From Oenanthe sinensis (taxonomy: Eukaryota > Streptophyta > Magnoliopsida > Apiales > Apiaceae): 64,000 nucleotides of DNA. Positions 10,422-24,100 of the stretch are shown here, piece by piece. The DNA lies in the NCBI GenBank assembly GCA_028671895.1, contig CM053810.1, positions 65,101,501 to 65,165,500 on the forward strand, read 5' to 3'. Positions within the stretch are counted from its first letter, which is position 1. Every line of letters starts with the position of its first letter. The translations under genes were made by a program, and so were the position numbers. The notes beneath the pieces are model-generated. The model did no database searches and was not told the DNA's origin. It saw nothing but the letters and a program-made list of their open reading frames with translations.

Positions 10422-13400
10422 CTACACAAATTCCTCCGAATTTTCTGTTTTGTTTTCTTTGTTGACATTTTGCTCAAAGTATTCCTCTTCAATTGTTTCT
10501 TTGAGGATATATAGCCTTTGAATAACCATAGGTGGGGTCATCTGCTTGGCTTCCCTGATCTCAGTATCTTCTTTATGAAGGTGGTGTGCGTCCAGCATAA
10601 TCTTGATCCACTTGTGCAGCTCCTTGGGAGTTCTGTTGCACAAAAACATATAATGAAGAGGTCTATAAAGATGACTTGAAGGTCATTGTTGCAAATGAAA
10701 GATAATAACCAGCATAGAGTGAGTTCCTATACGTGTATACAGCTTTCGAATCTCTTGCCTCATGGTCATCTCCAGGGCAAAAAGCGGTAGCCAACGCAGA
10801 GAATCGCTCCTCAGGATCTGTGATATTCAGCAAATACTTGAGCAACTTAATTTCTTTCGGCTCAATGCTCTTTAGACTACTCTTTGTGGCTCGGTACAAT
10901 CGATACATAATGTCTTTAACCTACAATCAATATTGAATTCAAAATACAGAACCTGACAATTGCCAATTGAGCAACTAGCTTACTCGCATGGAGATGATAT
11001 CGTGTAAAAGCACCCGGAATTGGGCCAATTATCAATTGTAGCTGGAAAACAAACTATCTATGATGGAGACTGGTGCTGAGTTTTTTTGTGACAGAACCAA
11101 TAACCAATTAGGGAATGGTAAGAGAGTAATTAGTAGGGAATAAATAAGAAAAAGAGAGACATCAATCACTAAACTAAACTGGTGTGCAAAAATCTTCCTT
11201 CGTGGATAAGTTCTATATTATTTATATGAAATATCTTAGAAATATTATGAATTGGAATGTCATTTAAATTTTGTGATTATCCATGTGGCATTGCATATCT
11301 TATAGTTTCTATTAGTATAATGTCTAAACCATACACATAGCGCCATAGCATAAATCGAGATATTGCTTCGGCACATAATTAGGGCCTCATTTCATCATTG
11401 GCGAGTCAAATATCAACCTTTATTCGATTTCGTGTATGTAGATCAATTTCCACACACTCTTATACATCTTACATGTTGCTTTTTAACAGCTGTATGTCCA
11501 CGAACACAGAGGTGAAGCAGATAATATATGAATACAATTGTGAGAGACATAGATGTCAAAATGACCACCAAAGTAAATAATTTAAGGCGACCACATATTA
11601 GCTTGAGCTTTTGCCTAAGTTAACTTAATGCATGGTTTACATGATAGGGGAACTTCATATCCTTATGTATATATCATATCTTAGAATACTTTAATACGCT
11701 TACAGAATCAAACAGCTACGATAATAACCTATATTACATTGCATATCGTGATTAAAAGAATACCATAGTAAATAATTTAAGGCGACCACATATTAGCTTG
11801 AGCTTTTGCCTAAGTTAACTTAATGTATGGTTTACATGATAGGGGAACTTCATATCCTTATGTATATATCATATCTTAGAATACTTTAATAAGCTTACAG
11901 AATCAGACAGCTACGATAATAACCTATATTATATTGCATATCGTGATTAAAAGAATACCATATTTCAACGTTTTGCAAATCAAAATGAGTCAAATATTGT
12001 TAATAATTGAGTTGAAGCCTTGAAGGTAATATAAGCTGTCATCCGTACCTCATTTTTCATTGTTGTAGACTCTTTTGCTGTAGCCCAAGCACTGTTTATT
12101 AAGAGAATCAAAGACGAGTCAAGTTCTTTTGCCTTTGCAAGGCTATTAATTTTCTCACATGCCTCCTCAACTGATGGAGAATTCAGAATATCATCAAATT
12201 TGGCCTGCGCAGAATCCATTGTGTCCACTATCTCTATTGTATTATCATAGGCACCAACTGCAGCTAAGCATCTAGCACCAAGTCTAGCCACAGCTGCTCA
12301 ACAAAAGAGCAAGATTAGTTATTAAAAGTTATCTGATATTATTACAATATCCATATCTTTTTTCTGATATATTTGTTGATTATAAAAAACACACATTCAA
12401 GTCAAAAACTCAAAATTTCAGGTAAGTTATAATCAACCATTCACTAAGTACAGTAGCATAAGATGTATTACCATCACGATCCTCCAAGCCATCATATGTT
12501 TCTGAAAGCAAAGTGAGGTGACGGAAGAATTCCTCAGTGAAATCTTTGCGACGCTTGGAAACTATTGCATTTATGTCCAAAGGGCTACCCTCTATCTCTT
12601 TAAGAAGTTCTGTGTGCCTCTCCATTTCATCATCAATCTGCAATACTAATTCCAGGTCAACACAAAATGGAAAATCTACAAAAAGAAACAGAAAAAAAAG
12701 TGCAGCACTCAAAATTCATTCTCAAATACTTGATTAAAATATAGATGCAGGTAATTTTTTCCTATCCCAGTACATATACCCATTTTAATAGAGTAATATA
12801 CCAAGTTGATAGGAAAATTGTCATCTTATTAATCCACTCTTTAGCAACTTCAAAATAAATTTCCCTGTATTTTGATATTTAATATACAGTTTGTTAGGAA
12901 TATATATGTTGTGTTACTGGGAAAACACAGTTGTAAAATAAAATTAACTGTCGGTATCAAACTGATGCAATTTCAAAATGGATCCAGTTCCATAGGATGC
13001 CAATTTGGACCTTGGCCAGATTGTAAAGTTCGCAATAAAATCTATAACATCAATTTCAGAAGCTAAGTTCCATAGAAATTTGAAATTATGAATGAGTTGA
13101 AAAAACCCCAAGTTCTGTAGAAAAAGCGTGTTAACAATTTGCAGTTTAGCAACTCCAAGACAAATATCCATCCATTAAGATATGTAATTATTCATACCGT
13201 AAGATATATTAAATGTATTATAATCAATAACCAATAGCATCAATAATAGCTAAACTAATCAGATTTGGAAAGTGGATTCTGATTATATACAATGCAATTT
13301 GGACAACCCCTTAGGTTTCAAAGTTTCAAAACACCAATTTAACAAACTATATCTTCAAAACAAAGAAACAACTTGTAGAAAATGATCAAGAAAGAGATTT

Positions 13401-13984
13401 CATACCCTCTTAACTTTTCTTCCCAAACTTATAATTTTTTGCTTCATAACAGAATCAGTTTGCGACATTGCAAGCGTATGACAACGATCGTAAAAGCTAT
13501 CCCTGTACTTGTTCCAATCTTCTCTAAATACCAAATATTTTCTCCAATCTTTGACCCTAGGCTTCTCATTCAAAAATAAATCAATAATCTTGTCACAAAA
13601 TTTCGTCATAGTATAACCCTCTGCTATTTCCACCTCAGCAGCTTGTTCCTCCACTTGTACACAACCCACTTTTCTTGAAAACATTTCTGACACACAAAAA
13701 TAGCTTTTTTCATTTCAGGAGCTAAAATTAACCAAGTTCAAAAAAAAAATATAAATAAATAGAAAAACATAGAAATAAACTCACAAAAAAGAATAAAAAT
13801 GCTTACTTTTGGTGAATTTTGGAGGTCTGGAGGTGAAGAAGATGAGAGATGAAGAGGGCATGATTGGTATTGTAAGAATGGTTGGCTGCAAATCTCCATT
13901 AAAGAATGATAAGGTTGTGTTTGGCTTAGATGGGTTGTTGGTACAAGTGGAGATTGATGTGTTGAAACCCAAAAGATTTGACAT
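10422..13984 (-). CDS. Chloroplast protein of the At4g37920 type, 6 exons, 422 aa
   Basis: Exons: 13984-13807, 13686-13406, 12637-12472, 12293-12049, 10920-10733 and 10632-10422, all with GT-AG borders and matching phases. For exon 4 the acceptor at 12294 gives the junction DAVARLGARC, which fits the family better than the one 3 bp upstream. The first 60 residues are rich in Ser, Thr, Asn and Pro with few acidic residues, like a chloroplast transit peptide. The mature part has MTKFCDKIIDLFLNEKPR, DWRKYLVFREDWNKYRDSFY, SKRRKDFTEEFFRHLTLLSE, KFDDILNSPSVEEACEKI, KELDSSLILLINSAWATAKE and ITDPEERFSALATAFCPGDD. I recognise it as the conserved plant family annotated in Arabidopsis as uncharacterised chloroplastic protein At4g37920, sometimes labelled endoribonuclease E-like. 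Its biochemical role is not established, and the RNase E label should not be read as activity. Intron 4 contains a 195-bp tandem duplication. Confidence 0.9.
11573..11962. repeat. 195-bp tandem duplication, two copies, in an intron
   Basis: Copy 1 at 11573-11767 and copy 2 at 11768-11962 are direct repeats with a shift of exactly 195 bp. They differ at only about four to five positions (for example gcatgg/gtatgg, tacgct/taagct, aatcaaac/aatcagac, ttacat/ttatat). The low divergence says the duplication is recent compared with the surrounding transposon relics. It adds no coding sequence. Confidence 0.93.
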
Positions 13985-16206
13985 TTTTACTTAAGGGTTG
14001 GAGCTAGAAAAACAGAGTGAAAGACCTTGTGTATGCAAATTTGTGGATGAGGTCATTGTTAGACGACGTCGTTTACAAGAACCCCTCTTAAACCCCATTG
14101 TTCCTTCTTTTGTGCTATTTTACAATTTCATAATTCTTCCCATTTAATTTAATTATTTGAAAAGGTCAGTTATTGTAGATGGTCTAAAACTTAATTAAAT
14201 TTAAATAAATGTATGAACTGAAACTACTGAAAATTCAAGAGATTAATATCCTAATTATCCTGATTAGTTGTCTTTTAACCTTCTACACGTATTTTAATGC
14301 ATATATAAAACATAATTTTATAAATTATTTTTCAAAATCTATTTTTTTTAAATAAAATTTTGATTTTTCGAATATATACCTTCTAATAAAAAATTATTTC
14401 GAGTATAATTTAACATCATTATGGGAGAGATAAATACGATTAGAGTTTTAAAAATACTAGATTTAACTCGTGCCATGCACGGATATTTTATTTTATTATT
14501 TAAATTATTTATTTTAAAATTACTAATATTTTTATAATTTTAAAAAGTGTTAATATACTATAATTATATTAATTTTTTAACTTATTTAAATTATATATTT
14601 TTACATCAACCGAATTAAATATAAATAATATTATTAATATATAAATAGGTAAAATTTTATGATTCGAAATATTATGAACATGAATTTTTAATATATCAAA
14701 TATATGTTTAATATATTTAAGATTATACATATTAGTTTTAAATATATTTTTTATAAGATTTTTATTATGTTTATTTTATATAAAATTTAATAGATATTAT
14801 GAGATATGAGATATAATATACATGTATCTGTTAATAATATGATAATATAATTATTCATTTGAATAAATTTTTTATGTTATTAGATTTTCAATAGTATAGT
14901 ATTAATTGAAATTTATAACTAAATATATAATATATATAATTTAAACCTTGCATAAAAAATAATAGATATTACAATATCACTCATGAGATTTAAATATTAA
15001 GTTAATATTAAAAAAATTAAATGATACATAACAATTACTGTCATAATAATTTTTACATTCCACTTTTTTAATACTAATATATGACATGTTCTTTATTGAG
15101 TCAAACATATTACTCTGTATTAATACTTAATGTGAGTTATGACAATTCAACATGTGTAATAACATTCTTTTAGAAATATAAATGACTTTTAATTTTAAAA
15201 ATGGTTAACAGTAGTCATCGGTCATTAAAAATTAATTCAATATAATTTTCTCATACATAAATTGATTAAATTTAAAAATATATTAATATTTATTAGTTTA
15301 TATTAAAAATTTGATTTATTTTATTATCAAATATAATGATTCAAAGTATGTGATAATATGTTTTTGATATAGTATTATATATAATATATTAACAAAATAG
15401 AATGTGTATTTAATATCTTAGACTAAGGTTGAACTCGTAGCCGGAGAACTCAAATAATTATTTTAAAAAATAATAATTTCTTCAATTCGATCCAAACCAG
15501 CGAATTAATAAGGTTTCTAAGTTCTCAATATAATAATTTATCATGTAAGTTATCCTAATATCTTATATAATATATTAAATATTTTTATAAAAAATATTTA
15601 GATAAGAAAAACTTTAATCCTCCCCCTCATAAAAAAAATTCACCGTCTCCCTCCATCTCTGTGTGTAAAACCTTAATACTGTATCTATAATAATCTAATA
15701 ATAATATTTGATATATGATATATCTATATATAAATCTAATATAAAAATTATTTTAATATTTTAAATCAATTATAAAAAAGTTTCCTAAACGGAATAAAAT
15801 TCTTTGATAAAAATTCGTAACTATCTTTTCTATCTAGATTACGTGCTGCTCCAGTTGGATTTTGGATGTTGGACCACCTTAGAATTAAAGATAATTTTGT
15901 AAGTTTCGCGTGAGTTGTAAAATCGTCAAATTGTGATTTCTGAAACTCAAAATATGACTCAAACAATGTATGCCGTGTAAGTAGCTCAATAATTATGAAT
16001 TTTTTTTAATTTAACTTCAAAATAGCTCTTTAAATTCAAATTTATATATTACTAAGATATGTAATAGAGTTTGAGTTATAATATGAAGCGATGTAAAAAA
16101 ATAATAATTATAACTTATAAATAATTATTATATAATATTATGTAGTTATGAAGAATCGATCCTTTGACCTTTAACAGTATTTGGATAAGATCTCTCTTAC
16201 TCTTAG
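13985..16206. other. AT-rich spacer without a recognisable gene
   Basis: The first about 120 bp are the 5' flank of the At4g37920-like gene. From about 14450 the DNA is extremely AT-rich with poly(A/T) tracts. A motif at about 14453-14484 (ACTAGATTTAACTCGTGCCA followed by TGCACGGAT) resembles the head motif of other AT-rich blocks at 37145, 38256 and 46134. Short ORFs here show no family features. Confidence 0.55.
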
Positions 16207-16215
16207 AATATAATT

Positions 16216-16673
16216 GACAAAATGACAAAAATATCATTTTTTTAGACTAAGTGACAAGAATACCACTCTTTAAATTTTTGGCCAAAAATATCAGTGAGAT
16301 ACGCATTTCTCATTTGGGTATCCCAATTTATTTTTTTAATTTATTTTTTTGAATATATCTACAATAATATATTTTTTTTGACCAGGGTGATACGCATTTC
16401 CGAAATGCGTATCTCACCTTTTTTTTCATTTTTTTAATTTATTTTTTTGAATATATCTACAATAATATATTTTTTTTGACCAGGGTGATACGCATTTCCG
16501 AAATGCGTATCTCACCTTTTTTTTCATTTTTTTATTTAATACCTATTTATAAAATACGTATTAAAGATACCCATTTGTCAAATGCGTATCCCAATAATAT
16601 TCTTGGCCAACATTTTCAAAACTGACATTTTCGTTAATTTTTGTTTAAAAATTGATATTTTTGGCCGTCACCC
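16216..16673. mobile_element. Mutator-like MITE / foldback element with 9-bp target-site duplication
   Basis: The element is flanked by a perfect 9-bp direct repeat, aatataatt, at 16207-16215 and 16674-16682. Its ends are long imperfect inverted repeats of about 100 bp. The left begins GACAAAATGACAAAAATATC, and the right, read in reverse, begins GGGTGACGGCCAAAAATATC. Both arms continue into GATACGCATTT / GGGTATC motifs. A 9-bp duplication with long terminal inverted repeats starting with G is typical of MULEs. At 458 bp with no ORF it must be non-autonomous. The centre holds a 98-bp tandem duplication. Confidence 0.75.
16330..16525. repeat. 98-bp tandem duplication carrying a 25-nt palindrome
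   Basis: Two direct copies (about 16330-16427 and 16428-16525, shift 98 bp) are almost identical. Each contains GATACGCATTTC-C-GAAATGCGTATC, a perfect 12-bp inverted repeat with a single-base centre, at about 16389-16413 and 16487-16511. The duplication is inside the MITE. Confidence 0.9.
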
Positions 16674-16682
16674 AATATAATT

Positions 16683-18119
16683 ATATCAAACGTCGAAATA
16701 GCAACTAGAATATGTAGTCGTTGACCATTAAAAACTATACTGTGTAAGATTGTTCCTAAGAAGTTCCTATACTCAATTTATTAGTTCTATAATCAATATG
16801 TGAAGCAAATCATAAACCAAACCGAATTGCACGTTTAGTATCAAACATGAAAACCCCAGCCTTGACCAAAACTATAATAAAAAAGAAACTACAATATTTT
16901 AGCCAAATTATTAGACAGCTACATCTACTAATATTTCAGGCGAGGGACTTCTATGGTCTAACCTTGTTTACCTTCTTTAAAATAATAACAATAAAGACTA
17001 TGTACAGTGCATCAATTCATTTCCCATTCCTGCATCAATGCAGTTTTATGCATAAGTTACTTCTCAGTCCCCTCCCACAAGCCTGATAGGCTCATACACC
17101 AGTTCAGACTCTCTTCTTTTCTAAGGGACTCTGACAGCATCCAATTTCGTCTAAAATACTGTACGTCTATGATCGAAAATTTCAAATAGTTAGAGCTGAG
17201 AAGAGATTTAATCGGCAGACAAATAGAAATGAACGGAAAATGGAGAAATATTTTGCTGCAATGCATGTTTTATTAAGGTGCTACACCCCACTTCGATGTT
17301 TCTTTTTATCCGAGTAACTCCACAGGTGTAGAAAAAACTTATATTAAGTTATTACAAGACTGAAGCCAAGAAGTTACATTTCAAAACACATAAGATTGAC
17401 CAGGTTCCACACTGGGGAATCTGCAACCTGAAATACATGGTTTGCCCAAGTACTTACCAGGCTGATCAGATATCCAACTCATGCTAATTGTCTTATACTA
17501 TCAACTTGCATCCACTGTTATAACGACGTTATCAATCAAAATAATGGCCAACCAAACATCAGTTTAGTATTTTATAACTCAGAAGGCAAACTTCATTTTC
17601 ATGACGCATTGTTCAAACTTCAAAGACAACAGACAAAATGAGAGACGAAGACAAGAGGCTGCCCCTGCCTTTCCTATTATTATAAAGAAAAACTGTACTA
17701 CTATTATAAAATATACATCCCAGCAACACTACTAACATACACCTTAGTATTAGCTTAATAATATAATTGGATCATAATAACAATATTAGTCTGTATGTAT
17801 TCTGAGCCCATCTATCCATCATTTCCTACCAGTTCTACAATTGCAAAATTTAAGTCAAACTGATTTTTGCCCCAGAACTCTCCTCCTAAACCTCTTTGCT
17901 GTTTTCTTGGGAAGGTTCCACCTCAATTTCTTCCATAAAATCAAAGATTAACCCCCCCCCCCCCCCCCTCCAACCACCCCCCGCCCAAAAACTAAAAAAT
18001 ATCAAGGCCATCATCAGCAAAAATGGGTGTCAAATACAAAGTTTGAGGTCTACCATGGATGTCAACAAAAAAATTTAGTCCCATGAAGATCAGATGGGGA
18101 TCGTATTCCTTATAATGAG
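16683..18119. other. 5' flank of SYMRK; no gene seen
   Basis: About 1.4 kb upstream of the SYMRK start. It contains a run of 17 C's at 17952-17968 and a Pro/Gln-coding artefact over it, but no protein of a known family. The promoter and 5' UTR of SYMRK should be here. I could not assign a TATA box with confidence. Confidence 0.45.
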
Positions 18120-21100
18120 ATGATGGGAAGTTCAGATTACTGGACAAGAGAGGTGCTTACCTGTTCTACCCTTTGCATCCTTTTAGTTCTTCAAACAACT
18201 TATGCCCAAGAAGGTACACTTCTAATGATCTATATACGTGTATGGATATGAAAATCTTCTCATAAATCTCTGAAGTAAGATTTGTTTCATAAATCATCAC
18301 ACAATAAAAAATATCAACTTAATAAGCAAACCAATCAGTGTGACATGATCGATAAAATACTATAAAAGCATTCTGTACACTTTAGGTTAGTACAATCACA
18401 TCTGATAATCAATTTTAAAGAAGTTAGATATCGCTTAAAGTTTATAATGACTATAAGCCCTAATTGAGCAAATTCTTATCAACAATTGGAGAAGAAAAGG
18501 CAAAGTCCATTTATTGACAATGTAAGTGGTGACATATAAATAAGCTCTGCATATAGTGCTTACAACTAATCATATAAGTTTAACATCCACTACTACCTTC
18601 ACCATATTAAACTTGTACCAACTAGAGTCATAGATATAATGAAAAAATAGGGAAGAGGGAAGGGCAGATCTCACTTCTTGGGGGACAAAAGAAAAAGAGT
18701 AGAAGAATCAGACAGAAACATTATTATAATTAATCTGTCAAATGTACATGTAAAGATCCATCTTGATTAATGCTACCACAAGTGTCATTTAACATAATGT
18801 ACTGCCATGCAGGTTTCAGGAGTATACAGTGCTGTGGAGATACAAATTTTACCGAGTCAAGTACTAACATAAGTTGGGTTACAGATGACCCCTGGTACCC
18901 AGATAAACTGACTTGTCAAGGCATTACTCAACAGATTAGGAATACCACATTCTATGCTAAAAACCGAGTTTTTAACTCCAGCTTTGCCAACAAGTGGTGT
19001 TATAAGTTGACAACTAGGAAGGATCAAGACTATCTGATAAGAGGTACATTCACAGCTGGAGATCTGCAGAGAATACCTCAGAGCACTATCTTAGATGTAC
19101 TAATTGATGTAACATCTGTAGCTCAAGTGAACTCATCAAATGATGCTGTAGTGGAGGGAGTTTTCAGAACTACTACGAATTATATGAACTTTTGCTTATT
19201 GAAAGAACACGGAGATCCTTACCTGTCAAAACTTGAGCTGAGGCCTTTAACGTCAAATTATCTGAAAGAAAAAGCTTCGACTGTTCTCAAACTTATAGAT
19301 AGAATCGATGTTGGAAATACAGGAACGGATATCAGGTATGTGTACTAAGATTGAAACAAATATCTGAATTGTAACTAACAGCATGCGAGAAAAAGATGCC
19401 ATATAATGGAAAGCAGATGATAGGCCCAACTAAATAACTAATAAGTTACCAGAGTAGGCATAAATCATACTAATCCAACACAACTCTACTTTCTCACGCC
19501 AACATGATATCTCCATCAATGTTGTGCATTTATTTTACACCAAAACAAAATCACCATAATAAACAAAATCAATATTAATGGAAAACACTACCAAACAAAA
19601 AAAATATAATGGCTAATATACTATGTATTATCAAATATCTCCAAAGGTTACTATAATGTACAGCAAATTGGCACCAGTCACCTGAGCCTAACACTGCCAA
19701 ATCAAATAAGGTTCATAGATCATCTAGCACTAAACTGCTGTGTAATATAAACCAAAACGTGAACTTACACTCAAGAAAATGTGAGATTCCTTCTGTATGG
19801 ACAATTGCACTACATGTTTGTCCATACAGATAGTATTAAAACTCACGCACAACAGCTCATAATTTCGATTTAATCATACAATTTCAGGTATCCATATGAT
19901 CCGTATGATCGAATTTGGAGACCACAACCGGATTATGTCCATTCCAGTGATGTCACACTGTCATCTGTGCTCAACATTGTCGTCACCCCTACTAGCACAG
20001 TACTACCTCCTACCCAAGTATTACAAACAGCTGTAACCCATCCAGAGCGCTTGGAATTCCTACATAATAACCTGGATACGGGATATTACAATTATAATCT
20101 TTACATTTACTTTTTTGAGCACAACGAGTCTGTACAAGCTGGGCAACGAGTGGTCGACATATACATTAACAACGAGAAGCGACAAGAGGTTGACATCTTA
20201 AATGTTGGTTCCAATTATAGAAGAGTTGATATGAACTTCGAAGCTAACGGGGTTCTAAATTTGACACTTATCAAAACAAATAGCTCCAAGATGGGGCCAA
20301 TCTGCAATGCTTACGAGATTTGGCAGGTTCGACCCCAGGTTCAAGGGACCACACAAGAAGATGGTAAGTTCATAGAATTTTATTTCATAGTTGGAGAATA
20401 TAATTTTCGAAAGAATCTAGAAGACAGCAACAAATATACTACACAAAGATATGAATACCAATCACTGGACAGTGTAAAAGGCTCTTAACCTAAATAATCT
20501 CTTTTATCAGTGGGGACCATAACGGATGTGAAGAATGATTTATTAGTGGACAACCAAGATAACAAAGTATTGAGAAGCTGGTATGGAGACCCATGCCTAC
20601 CCCTTCCATGGGATGGCCTATTTTGTACATCAATTGATGGTTCCTCAGTTATCACCAAGTTGTAAGTTTTTTCTACTTCATGATTGTTATAATTTTTTGT
20701 TTTTTCCTTCATTATTTCTAGCCTGCATTCATGTATAAACTTGGATCCGCAGGAATCTTTCTTTCAAAAATCTTCAAGGACCACTTCCTCCCAGTATCTC
20801 AAAAATGCGCCACCTGAGGGAATTGTATGATTTAACAAAAATTTCATTTATTGAGTCGTTCTTGAGTTTGAGATGCTATTGTAATTTCTCATACTCTGGA
20901 TTTTTGTTGATTACTATTTTCCTGTGATCTAGAAACATGAGCAACAACAGATTCAGCGGTGTTATCCCAGCATTCCCAGCTTCGTCCATTTTGACCTCAG
21001 TGTACATAACTCTTCACTTATTAGAGTTGATGACTTGATCATAAATTGTTTTATCCTTACTACTCACTGCCTCAATAGAACTAACAATATTTCCTTGGAT

Positions 21101-24100
21101 ATAAAAATAACTAGGGATCTCAGTCACAACAATCTCATGGGAAAGGTTCCAGAATCACTTGCTTCACTGCGACAATTAACCACACTGTGAGTATATATGA
21201 TAATCGTCATGGCACAAGATCAATCAAGTGAAATCCCTAATTCAATTAACTAATTTCAAGACGGTCTGTTAGAAGTTCATTAACAAGCCTAGATCCACCG
21301 TCTGATTTTTTGCTGGCTGTTTTTCTTATAAAAATGATCCTCTGCTGGTTACCTAATTCACCCTCTGGTTTTTCTACAGTTCATTTGGATGCAATCAGCA
21401 TATGAGCACAGAGCTTCCTGAAAGCCTTAACAGTTCAAAACTTGACACAGAGTATGAATTTGATGCAAATGGAAATTTAAAAACATATTTAGTACAAAGG
21501 ATAAGGCACAGAAAAAAGGTACAGAGCTTACAATTTCACATGTTTTTCCTTTCAGTAAAGGAACATGTCATCGTCGAAGATCATCAACGACATCAAAAGG
21601 AATTGTCATAGGCACAGTTACAGGTGGATTACTATTTGTTGTTGCAGCTGGAGTGTTTTGCTACTGCCTTTGCAAGAAAAAGGTGATGACTGGAGGAAAA
21701 TTTGATGGAGGACATCCTATGACAAAGAGTGCGTAAACAAATCTTTCTCCATTGTTAGTCATCATTCTTTACTTATAACTTACAAGGGATGACAACAAAA
21801 GCTACAATCAGGCTAGCATTACAATGACAATCAAGAGAGAAGAGAATCTCTCACCTAGTTGCAGATGTGTGAAATATCAGGACTGAGGACAACCTTTTAT
21901 CTAAACTAACTTTCCAGAACGTGTAGGCAGTTTCAACATGTCCTCTGTTTACACTGACTACATAGGAAAGTTGCTAAAACCAAGCTAACAGTTTTTATAC
22001 AAAACTATAACAAGAAATGAAATTTGAACCTTATATATTATATATACATTGTGACATGCATAACAATGTATTAAATAAATCCCACTGAAAAACTTATATT
22101 CTTGAAGTCAAATCTTCTTTTTTCCTGATTTTATGGGTTTAGCCTAGTGGCAAAGGAAGCACCCCCCCCCCCCCATAACAAAGGTCATGGATTCAATTCT
22201 TCCCCCTACCCCTTTTAAAGATATATATAACTTGTCAGTAAAAAATCTTCATTTTTCCTTCTCATTTCTGACCAAGACTATGAAAGTAGTTATCAATAAC
22301 GATCCGTACACAGTGCAGTGACTCGAGTTTCAACACAGTGAAAGACATATTATAGACTCGGTGATATTATTTTACAAGGAGAAAAGATACCTTACCAAAC
22401 ATTTTCTAAATGCAGACGCGGTCTATTCAATACGAAGCATGGATGACATCTCTATGAGATCAATAAACATTCAAAATTTTAGCCTTGAGAACATAGAAGC
22501 TGCTACTCAGCAGTATAAAACTTTGATAGGTGAAGGTGGTTTTGGATCTGTTTATCATGGTACGCTAACAGATGGGCAAGAAGTGGCTGTAAAGGTTCGC
22601 TCAGCAACTTCAACCCAGGGGACTCGTGAATTCAATAATGAGGTAAGAGCCTGCTCTAAAACTAGCTTATTGAATAAGATCCATTTATAAGACAGTTAGA
22701 CCATATTGTTAATAGCTGCTACTCGGAATATTCTTTTTTTTTTTTAAACTTATTTCATGTCACCTATAAGTCTATAAATGATAATCTTCACCTTCCATGT
22801 TTTAATCAAGGTTAAAGCCTTTTCCTTTATTTTATTTTTTTTATCATTGAGCATTTTTCCATCAATCAGGAATTTAAAGAACACAATATTTTCATTGATT
22901 TTTCTGTTTTGCATATAAAGTCCTAAGTGTATATAAATCTCTTGAAACAAGATTATATAGAACAGATATTCAAGCATAACTTAGGAAGACCCGTCTAAGC
23001 TTCACTGTATGATTTGATGTTGCCATATACAAAAAAGTGACCATCACTAAAAATGTTCTCCACAGCTGAACCTACTGTCAGCCATTCGACACGAGAATCT
23101 GGTACCACTTCTTGGCTATTGTTATGAGAAGGACCAACAAATTCTTGTTTATCCATTTATGTCCAACGGTTCCCTACAAGATCGTCTTTATGGTACTTCT
23201 CAATAAAGTTATTCTCCAATTTTTTCTCTTTCTTTATCTGAATTTTGATGGATTTGTTTCATTATCTATATAACAGGGGAAGCTGCTAAACGCAAAACTC
23301 TAGATTGGCCAACTAGGCTTTCCATTGCTTTGGGAGCAGCTCGAGGCAAGTTACACATACTTTGACAATATAAAATTTCTCACTATTTTTATACAGTCAA
23401 ATGTTAAGTAGAAGGCATATCTATGTACAAATTTTTAAGGTAAAAGCCTGCATTCTGTGGCTTTAAAACCTAAGAATTTAAAGATTAAATGATTTAAGCA
23501 GTACACATCCTGAAAACTTTAACATAACTATAAAACTCTACTTCCCATACAACATTAACATTGTTAAGCAGTACACATCATGAAAACTTTAAACATAACT
23601 GTAAAACTCTACTTTCCACATGACACTGACATATATACCTCCTAAGTCCTAAGTATGTGAAACTGTGGGTCAGCCCTTGCCTGAAGAATATAAACATCAA
23701 AAAATGCAGAATCAAAAAACATTGAAATATGGAATTATAGAGTTGGGCAGCAATGCAACATGATTATTTGTGCAAAACTATTATTATACACACACAAACA
23801 CACATATGCATATATATAAACCTACAATAATAAAACAACTCAAGAAACATGATTAGAAGTTAGAACTAAACCAATAAAAAAGTCATGATCGGTAAAGATA
23901 TTTAAAAACTCAAGTTGATTTAAATTTTAATACTTCCATACCTTGTCTAGTTTGAGCCGCCCGACATATCAGTCAGATGTGTGGTTGCACGTGCATGAGC
24001 TTCATGCCGCCACTGAGTTCCCTTCAGTGAAATAATTCACTCAAATTGAATGTGCATCGCCAGTTAGTCAACTTCATAATTTATTTGAGAACAGTTGTAT

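Noticed and set aside
13809..13994. + strand ORF starting MVNFGGLEVKKMRD
   Set aside because: It is antisense to the transit-peptide exon of the At4g37920-like gene.
17896..18078. 60-codon ORF with a proline run
   Set aside because: It is produced by the 17-C homopolymer at 17952-17968 and has no conserved features.
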